A stretch of 14,085 nt of DNA from Jaenimonas drosophilae. Lineage: Eukaryota; Euglenozoa; Kinetoplastea; Trypanosomatida; Trypanosomatidae. Below, one piece after another: positions 7,993 through 14,085 of the stretch (its first letter is position 1; the number at the start of each line of letters is the position of its first letter). The notes under the pieces were generated by a model, which searched no databases, had not been told where the DNA came from, and saw nothing but the letters and a program-made list of their open reading frames with translations. Where the stretch lies: positions 1 through 14,085 of the forward strand of contig JASAON010001334.1 of NCBI GenBank assembly GCA_030849065.1, in the 5' to 3' direction. Position numbers and translations under genes: made by a program.

Positions 7993-8178
7993 CTATGCAT
8001 TACCCGGCCCAGCAGTCCATAGAGCAACATCACTACGCTGAATTCCATTAGATGAAGGCTCGTGACGTTCGTGTTGTTGGACAGAATGCAGGGTTTCGCA
8101 TACAGACAAACCTGATAACGTAGCTGAGGGATCAATGAAATCCGCATTTCTCCACAGATCACAAGCTGCGCCAGCCAT
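7993..8178 (-). CDS. Possible small protein of 61 residues
   Basis: I do not recognise this. The ATG at 8178 is the first one downstream of a T10 tract plus AG (8296-8271) on the minus strand, the arrangement expected of a trans-spliced transcript, with a 5' UTR of about 92 nt. The product begins MAGAACDLWRNADFIDP and ends GPGNA, has no membrane segment or signal peptide, and is of mixed hydrophilic composition. It lies in the same orientation as the LRR gene and about 570 nt upstream of its start. It could equally be a fragment of a decayed gene or a chance frame. Confidence 0.28.
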   Translation of the reverse strand: MAGAACDLWRNADFIDPSATLSGLSVCETLHSVQQHERHEPSSNGIQRSDVALWTAGPGNA

Positions 8179-8270
8179 CAGCAAAATGACTTTTTCACCT
8201 CTATTACCAAAGAAGATTGTTGCCAGGATGAATAGTGAGTTAGAAGCTGGTTCGCGTGATGTATATAATG

Positions 8271-8296
8271 CTATTCACCACCTCACAAAAAAAAAA
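8271..8296 (-). promoter_or_regulatory. Candidate spliced-leader acceptor upstream of the small ORF
   Basis: On the minus strand a T10 tract (8296-8287) is followed by AGs at 8283-8282 and 8272-8271. It resembles the LRR acceptor but serves no certain gene. Confidence 0.35.
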
Positions 8297-9006
8297 CTCA
8301 AACGCGACTCGTAAGCGCATTGCCATGAGTTGCAACGACAATCTCCATCACCATCATCATGCGTTCTCCATCAATTGACGTCTAACTGAGCGTGACAAAA
8401 GTTTGAGAAACTGAAGGGATGTGTCTCGCTTCCATCTGTAGCGACGGCTGAAAAACAAGGCGCAGTACGAAGCAGGCTACTCACTTCGTGATGACATACC
8501 ATTAGTGCTATCGAGCTGAATGGCCTAAACGTGAGTCTTCCCCATCATCGTTCAAGATCTTCAGTATCATTGATCTATAGTCACATAATACTCATTGCTC
8601 CTGCCCAGTTGATGGCTCGCATCACGAGATTTGCGTCAAGAGGATCCACACATGGGAGTTGCTTGTCTTTAGCCATCTATCAGCACGCACTTGGTCAGTG
8701 TCGTGATACCTTGGAAGTGACCATACCCAGCTGATGACCAGATCACCTTCATTTTTATGTGATGGTCTTTGTTTACGGTAGCTGTACACACGCCGACAGA
8801 CGGTGAGCACTTTCTGACTGGAAGATGATGCTGCGAGTGCCCTTCGGCATCCCAACTCGGGCAACTTCTAGGGTTTCATATGGTCGAAGGCTCGAAGTAC
8901 ATACTGCGGGGAAACTTGGTCTAGCACATGTATGTGGAAGTGTATCACGGAAGGGGTTCTCACAGTTTACAAAAATGCTTCTCTGGGACTTGGAACGTGG
9001 AACGCC

Positions 9007-9300
9007 TCAGTGAAGCCAGTCCCAATCGAAGAATACTGGATATTGCGGGCTGCACTCCACGGAAACGAGCGCTTCGATTTGCTTTAGTGCGGCCACGTAC
9101 AAACTAACAATCTCTCTTTGGGTACCGCAAGTAACGCCAAGCAGCTCACCTGTGCTGAGATTCACCACGAACACAGACGTCAGGAGACTTCACTCCGTAC
9201 TATGCTCTGAAATCAAATCCTCAAGGTGCCCATGAGACGAAGAACTCTCGGTGAGGTCGGAGCCACAGAACAAAATTGGAGAGCCGGGAGACATCGCCCC
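9007..9300 (-). pseudogene. Unrecognised coding remnant with an in-frame TGA, next to the G-tract block
   Basis: One minus-strand frame reads as convincing protein for about 97 codons. It starts around GSPILFCGSDLTESSSSHG, crosses a TGA at 9192-9190, continues SLLTSVFVVNLSTGELLG and ends VFFDWDWLH before a TGA at 9009-9007. The alternation of hydrophobic and small residues, with an NLSTGELLG turn, suggests beta-strand blades such as a WD-like repeat. That is only an impression; I do not recognise the family. Upstream (above about 9300) the frame enters the C-tract block and loses coding character. The simplest reading is the 3' end of a gene whose 5' part has been lost or replaced by the GC-rich block. 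Coding through the TGA is unlikely, since the intact genes in the window use TGG for Trp. Confidence 0.35.
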
Positions 9301-10569
9301 GAACGGCGACCCCGGACCGACGAATCCCCCCCCCCCCACAAAAAAAACCACTTCGGCAATGAAAGGAAAGCACGACACGACAGGATACTGCGCAACCCCA
9401 CCAGCCCCACCAGGCTTCCCCAAAGAACAAAGGGCCGGAGGAACGAAAGCAAACACCCCCCCCCCGGTCCACAATAAAAAACGCCGGCGGCACCCATTTG
9501 GCAGCATCCACCGGAGCAGACTTTCCGACAATCCGGCAGCCCCCATGCACCGTATGGTGCGAAAGCGGGAGGTTTGGCATATTCCGAACGGGGGGCCCCG
9601 CGCCAATAACAGGTCAAATCAGGGGGGGTCAAAATAGGCAGCAGCCGCATTTCGCCATTCCCTCAAGCATGCGAGCCCGATAATCGGGACTGAAAAAGTA
9701 TCTTCTCGAGCGGTGCCTTTCCCCCACGCCGCTCTTTGATGGCGCGGGGCACGCAAGGACGCGCAAAAAAAAAAAAATGGCCCCCGCCCCCGATCGGCGG
9801 CGCCGGCGGGCGGTCCCGCCATCCAAAAACAGGCGCCACGCCGCGACATCGAAGTTTTGCCGGCGCCGACCCCCATTTCACCACCCGTTATATTTCGGGC
9901 CCGCCTTCAGGAATTTGGAGATGGTGGGGCGGGTAAAATACGCACCCCCCCCCAGCCGCGCACAGAGGAAAGACGAACCCGCCATTCACGGCGCCGCGGA
10001 AAGCGCGCCAACCCCCCGGCGCGGCAGGCTGGGAAACCGCACGCCCCCCCCCCCCGCCGAGGGCAGAAACCCCCAAGCAAATTTGCGAACGCCCATCGCG
10101 CGACCCCATCGCATCCAGCCCACCGCCAAGCCCCCATGCGCAAAACAGAAGGCCGCCCCCATGGATGAAGAAAGCCTTCAAACGGCACGCCGCAATGTTT
10201 TCCGGCGGGGCCCGGGGGTCGCGCCACGGCCGCTTGGCTTTTTTGGCGGTTGGAACAGAATTCTCTTCCAAAAAACATCGCCGCCCCAAGTGGTGTGGCG
10301 ATGCTGTTTCCCCCCTGAGGGGCACGCCGAAATCCCGCCCGCGGCCAGGCATTGCCACGCGCGCGCCGGCTGCTTCAGTTGCCCCCCCCCCCATTCCGTC
10401 AAATTCCGCTGCCCGAAGCCCCCCCCCCCCAAACAAACAGGCCCGAGCACCATACCCCCCCCGCAGACCCGCCGCGATAAAACGCAAAATAACCCCCGGG
10501 AAACGCCCAACAAAGGGCGAGCCACTTGCGGCGGAAACCTTATGGATTGGTGGAACGAAGCCCCCCCCC
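9301..10569 (-). promoter_or_regulatory. Left arm of the strand-switch block: G tracts on the minus strand
   Basis: The + strand is C-rich, so the minus strand, the sense strand for leftward transcription, carries G tracts. Pure C runs on + are at 9326-9337 (12), 9456-9465 (10), 9945-9953 (9), 10044-10055 (12), 10382-10392 (11), 10419-10430 (12), 10455-10462 (8) and 10561-10569 (9). The longest G run on + here is 7 nt (9622-9628). An A13 run sits at 9765-9777. Long open frames in all six frames reflect scarcity of stop codons in GC-rich DNA; none looks like a protein. The role inferred is an RNA polymerase II start zone for the leftward unit. Confidence 0.55.
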
Positions 10570-10659
10570 TTCCCGCAAGAAATTCAACCCCGCGCCACGG
10601 TCATGCCCCCGCGGCGCGCCAAACCAAGCCCCCCGCATGACTTTGGAATCCGCGAAAGC
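10570..10659. other. Polarity switch point between C-tract and G-tract arms
   Basis: The last long C run ends at 10569 and the first long G run starts at 10660. No C run of 8 or more occurs to the right and no G run of 8 or more to the left. I saw no inverted repeat; the symmetry is in composition, not in sequence. Confidence 0.6.
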
Positions 10660-11241
10660 GGGGGGGGGTTTGCATTTCATGGCAGGCCCAAGCCCGGCAG
10701 CTTCGTCGCCGGGCATCGATAACCCTCCCCTCCAGCCAAAGTTCGGGGCCAAAATAGGCTTCGGGGTGGCGATACCATCCATCGCATCTGGGGATTGCGG
10801 GGGGATTTTGGTTTGGCGCCTGGGGTTGGCCCGGCTGGGGGGGGGGGCGGATTTTTAGGGACAACGGCACCGCCCGCCACGCCGCCAGCACCCCCATCCC
10901 CCCTCTTTGCCTTCGCGGCGTGCCCGGGCCGGTGGGCAGAATTTGTGGTTGGGGGGAGTGGATTTGATCGCAATTTAACCCGCGGATCCTGGAAAGAAAG
11001 CGGCATTGGGGCTGGCAAGTTGTTTGGAGGTGGATGTGGGGGAAAAATGGCGGAAGATAAGGCAAAGCGGCGGTGCAACTCGCAGAGAATTGAAACTCCA
11101 TCTTTTATGGCCCTGTGCGAGGTGTGCCTGCGTTTTGCTTCAGGCGCCCCCTCTCGTTTGCCGCGCCGCGGCGCTTGGCGGGGCCCTCGGCCCGAATCGT
11201 TTCCAAACCGCCAGCCCCTCCGCCCACTTGATCGAAATTGC

Positions 11242-11259
11242 GGGGGTGGGGGGTGGGGG
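11242..11259 (+). repeat. Compact G-quadruplex-capable run
   Basis: The pattern is G5-T-G6-T-G5, enough for four stacked G3 runs with very short loops. It is on the non-template strand for rightward transcription. Confidence 0.5.
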
Positions 11260-12378
11260 CAATGCTTTTCATGCTTTGCGTGTGTGCCTGTGTGTGTGTG
11301 GGGGGGGGGGATTGTCAAAAAACTGGGATGCGGATTTAACCGGATTGGGGGCTGTCGCCGTCGCGCAGGGTTGGCTGTCGAAATTTTAGTGGTTGTCGGG
11401 GGGCTGGCGGGGGGGGGGGGCGGCCGGGGCTACGGGTTTCACCACCCCACCGGGGAACGGCCTCTTCCGCGCCGCTGCGTATTTGCGTCACTATTTCCAT
11501 GCGTGTGCCACCGATTCCGTCGTGCGCATGGGCGGGGGCGGCTTCGCGAAGCGGCTGCGCGCGGGCTCGCTGGTTTCTGGTGCTGGGGGGGGGGGTTCGC
11601 CAGCGCAACGCGGGGGCCGAGGGAGGCCGGGGGCAATGGAAGTAAAAATTGGTTGGGATGCTGGAAATCGCAATTGCTAGAGCTTCTTTCGCTTCCTCTT
11701 GGGGCGTGTTCGCGCCATCTCTGTTGGTTGGGGGGCTTTTTCACGGCCGGAAGCCCCGTTTTTTCACCTCAATGGAATTTGAAGGCGCGATCGAAGGGTT
11801 TTTCTTTTGTTTTTATTAGCTGTCTTGCGCTTGTCTTTTCCTGCGCTTTTTTTGCGATTTCCCCCCCGGCCTTCCGCCATGCCGAATGGGCACCCGGCGC
11901 CATCCGCCGCCAGGGCCCGGTGTGTGTGGGGGGGGGGGGGGCCTTTCTGGCGCGGGGGCGGCCGGCGCGATCTTCTATGCGCGGAGCCGTTGGCGCAACG
12001 CGCCTAACATTCCAGCTGGGTGCTTGCGTTTCTCCTCTGGCGTCGTTGGCGTGGCGCGTTCTCCCCTCCCGTCCGAAACCCGCATGCGGGCGATAAAAAG
12101 CACAAAGCCGCTGGTTGCGACTTTGGTTTGTTCGAAAGTTGGTTTGGCGGTCGGTGCGTTGTGTTTGGGGGGGGGGGGGGTGGCGGTTGTGGGGCTGTTT
12201 CTGGGGCTCAAATTCTGGTTCGTTTTCAAAGCGTGGCGGGCATCGCTCTCCGCAAGTGGGTTGGGGGTCTTCACCCCCCTCGTGTGGGGGGCGCGGAAAC
12301 CAGCTCACAACACTTCAGCAGGAAATGACGTCAAGCCAATCGCGCGGGGGAATTTTGACTTGAGTTGCGATTTGGGCC

Positions 12379-12416
12379 GGGGGCTTTTAGGGGCGGGCGG
12401 GCGGCGGCGGCGGCGG
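12379..12416 (+). repeat. G-quadruplex-capable segment and CGG repeat
   Basis: G5, a 6-nt loop, then G4-C-G3-C-G3 (12379-12401) satisfies a four-run G-quadruplex pattern. It is followed directly by five CGG units (12402-12416). It marks the right edge of the G-rich arm. Confidence 0.5.
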
Positions 12417-12490
12417 CGATCCACCACTTCTTGGCTGTGCTGTCGGGGGCGTTGGCCTTTCGTCGTTCATGTTTGTTGCCGATTTTCCCT

Positions 12491-13951
12491 CTTTTCTTCT
12501 TCTGTGAGCTTCGCTTGTGCTTTTTCAGAACTTCTTCTTTGACTCGCAATTCCAGTACCGGCGCTCTGGAGAATCTTTAGACTCGTGTTTAAGTTCATTG
12601 TCGATCGCCTGGAATTGCTCATCTAAATTTCTGGGTCACTGCGCGTCCTGCCTGGCCACTTGTTGGGCAGTTTCGTGACAGGATCGCGCCGAGCGCCGCT
12701 CGGCTCGCGGGCCCCAAGCGCGCCATCATTCCCTGTTTTCTCTGTGGCGGTCCTCATCTTTTTTTGTAATTCGGGCAATGTGAAAGGTAGATGATTGCGT
12801 ATTGGAGAAAGCAGTATCTTTTTGTGGGTGGTCGACTCGGTGGGGATGGCGCCGTATCTCCAACGGCTTGCTGCGTGACTCAGCCCTCCCAAAAGTTTAC
12901 GGATTTACATTGCTGTCAGCTGTAAAAATACTTGGTACTGCTCCACTATTTTTTTGTATCACTTCCCCGTCTCCTGATTTGGATTTTTTTTGGGGCACCG
13001 AAGGCTTTGCGCATCGAGGAAATTCTTTTGCGGTTCAACGTGTTTGCGTGGATTGCTCATCGGAGTCGGAGATCTGCTTGTGTGCTAGTGTTCTTGTTGA
13101 GGAAGTTATTTTTCAGTGTAGTACCAGTTCATCGGTTCTTTTGGTGGGAGCGAAACAGTTTTTTTCAGATGGACACGCCCCTCTCCACTAGAGTCTCAGA
13201 GCAGATGCGGAGTTTTCTTTGATTTATGGCTGAGTATTCGTATTCGTTTTCTGTAGACCCTTCTTTAGTTCGCTTGCTATGAATCAGAATGAAGACATTT
13301 GCAACATCTCGCATTGTCACAGAGCTGCACCTGTTTAAGCACGCCACGTCAACTCGACTAATGAAATCGCTCTGTTACCATGTGTTCTGTTTTAATGAGT
13401 CCAGAGTTTTCACTCAACTGGCAGTTCCATCCAAGCTGTTGCTGTACACCGCTTTCTCGATCTGTCTTGCATTCTGCTGCGGCAAGCAAAGCAACGACAC
13501 AAACTGATCACTCGCTGAGCTATGATCGGTTATTCACCAGAATAAAGACCTATGTGTGCATTTCTGGCATTTGATGGTTGTACGCTTGTTAATCGCTCAT
13601 TCATGGAACAATCAGGATGGTGTAAAGCACTAGTTCTGTTCATGGACAATGATATCTTTTCTTCACCACAGTGTCACCACTGTTTCTCTTTTTGCTATTA
13701 CGTTTGCGGCTGTACAGATGCTGGGTTATTTTTCGAGATGGATCCTTTTTGACTGGTGAATATTTTTCTGCGGTCCAACGCTTCTTGCTGCTGACATTAA
13801 TACTTAATTGATCATATCTCCCTCTCTGTTTCCTCTGTCTCACGCGCCAAAGATAGTTGTACTCTTGATTTTGAATACATCCTATTCAGCTTCTTGCCCT
13901 CTTAGAAGCTCTCCCCAAGTCTTACACACTGCATTTTTTTTTCTTTCTCCA
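12491..13951 (+). other. T-rich spacer between the G-rich arm and the first rightward gene
   Basis: Composition returns to ordinary with many T and C/T runs on +. Open frames such as 12802-13191 (129 codons) are rich in Phe, Ser and Cys from T-rich DNA and show no motif. I see no supported gene or RNA here apart from the splice region near 13817-13856. Confidence 0.55.
13817..13856 (+). promoter_or_regulatory. Candidate spliced-leader acceptor for the rightward gene
   Basis: A C/T-rich tract (about 13817-13842) is followed by AGs at 13851-13852 and 13855-13856. No ATG occurs between there and 13952, giving a 5' UTR of about 95-99 nt. Confidence 0.45.
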
Positions 13952-14085
13952 ATGGCACCACCATTACTGGTAGCCGCTACTCTAATTTTTACGATTTTTT
14001 TCACCTATGCTCCGATTGCAGAAGCCCAGAAATACATGGAGGTAAGCTTAAGTGGAAGCTCCAACCCTGATCAGCAGTTTATCCA
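13952..14085 (+). CDS. Secreted or membrane protein, N-terminal 44 residues (partial)
   Basis: This is the first gene of the rightward unit, cut by the window edge. The product starts MAPPLLVAATLIFTIFFTY. Residues 5-19 form a hydrophobic core, and a small-residue IAEA sequence ends at residue 25, giving a plausible signal-peptidase site before QK. The mature part visible (KYMEVSLSGSSNPDQQFI) is hydrophilic and I do not recognise its family. Entry into the secretory pathway is the only role supported. The start is the first ATG after the candidate splice AGs at 13852 and 13856. A second T-rich tract (13933-13950) abuts the ATG without an AG between them. If the splice used the AG after that tract, the start would move to the Met at residue 29 and the signal peptide would be lost, which I think less likely. 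Confidence 0.55.
   Translation, partial: MAPPLLVAATLIFTIFFTYAPIAEAQKYMEVSLSGSSNPDQQFI

Larger units (their letters stand above)
7582..9006. other. Gene-poor spacer upstream of the LRR gene
   Basis: Base composition is ordinary and no recognised gene is present. Apart from the small ORF candidate at 7993-8178, minus-strand frames such as 8622-8864 have some coding-like character but no motif I recognise. I looked for tRNA A/B boxes and saw none. It may hold decayed genes. Confidence 0.5.
10660..12490 (+). promoter_or_regulatory. Right arm of the strand-switch block: G tracts on the plus strand
   Basis: The + strand, sense for rightward transcription, is G/T-rich. Pure G runs are at 10660-10668 (9), 10837-10847 (11), 11300-11310 (11), 11409-11420 (12), 11585-11595 (11), 11928-11941 (14) and 12167-12180 (14). 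The longest C run is 7 nt (11861-11867). TG-dinucleotide stretches lead straight into the G runs at 11300 and 11928. The 433-codon frame at 10795-12096 is low-complexity Gly/Ala/Arg and not credible as a gene. The role inferred is an RNA polymerase II start zone for the rightward unit, like the GT-rich promoters described in T. brucei. Confidence 0.55.

Noticed and set aside
7582..9006. tRNA or other small RNA genes near the switch
   Set aside because: By eye I found no A/B-box pair or cloverleaf. A dedicated tRNA/snoRNA search would be needed to exclude them.
9777..10640. 287-codon open frame on the plus strand, and a 199-codon minus frame (9888-10487)
   Set aside because: These are Pro/Arg- and Gly-rich translations of C-rich DNA with few stop codons. 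They have no protein-like features.
10795..12096. 433-codon open frame on the plus strand
   Set aside because: It is Gly/Ala/Arg-rich low complexity created by G runs. Overlapping long frames exist on both strands of the block, and no domain or conserved pattern is visible.
9301..12490. Assembly or sequencing artefact explaining the homopolymer runs
   Set aside because: Strict strand polarity with a single switch and many unique bases between runs does not look like read error. Exact run lengths may still be unreliable.
12802..13222. Overlapping plus-strand frames of 129 and 96 codons
   Set aside because: They are Phe/Ser/Cys-rich from T-rich DNA, with no motif and no clear splice acceptor arrangement.

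Overview
The window looks like nuclear DNA of a kinetoplastid, most likely a trypanosome. Four intact or partial genes on the minus strand have no introns, run head to tail, and are separated by pyrimidine tracts followed by AG, as expected for spliced-leader trans-splicing. The N-terminus of the RNA polymerase II largest subunit (starting MSGGA) is of a type I associate with trypanosomes. The species cannot be fixed from this sequence.

Layout, left to right. The left side is transcribed leftward (minus strand): RPB1 N-terminus (1-579, cut by the window edge); a two-domain Fluc/FEX fluoride channel (948-2045); a wrecked protein phosphatase 1-like gene with its catalytic core deleted (about 2132-2777); a dihydrolipoamide-dehydrogenase-like flavoprotein that has lost both redox cysteines and the His-Glu pair (3357-4985); and a leucine-rich-repeat protein (5608-7425). 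Upstream of that lie a sparse stretch with one weak small-ORF candidate (7993-8178) and a broken coding remnant (about 9007-9300).

The centre (about 9300-12490) is a GC-rich block with no credible gene. Its + strand carries long C tracts (8-12 nt) on the left and long G tracts (9-14 nt) on the right, with polarity switching between 10570 and 10660. The right side is transcribed rightward: after a T-rich spacer, a + strand gene with a signal peptide starts at 13952 and runs off the window.

The window is therefore a divergent strand-switch region, the kind of place where trypanosomatid polycistronic RNA polymerase II transcription starts. Viewed in the direction of transcription, both arms are G-rich on the non-template strand, matching the G-tract and GT-rich promoter signals reported for Trypanosoma brucei. 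I consider this mirror-symmetric G-tract element the main find, followed by the cysteine-less flavoprotein, the phosphatase pseudogene and the asymmetric fluoride channel. The genes do not form a pathway; they share a polycistronic unit, as is usual in this group.
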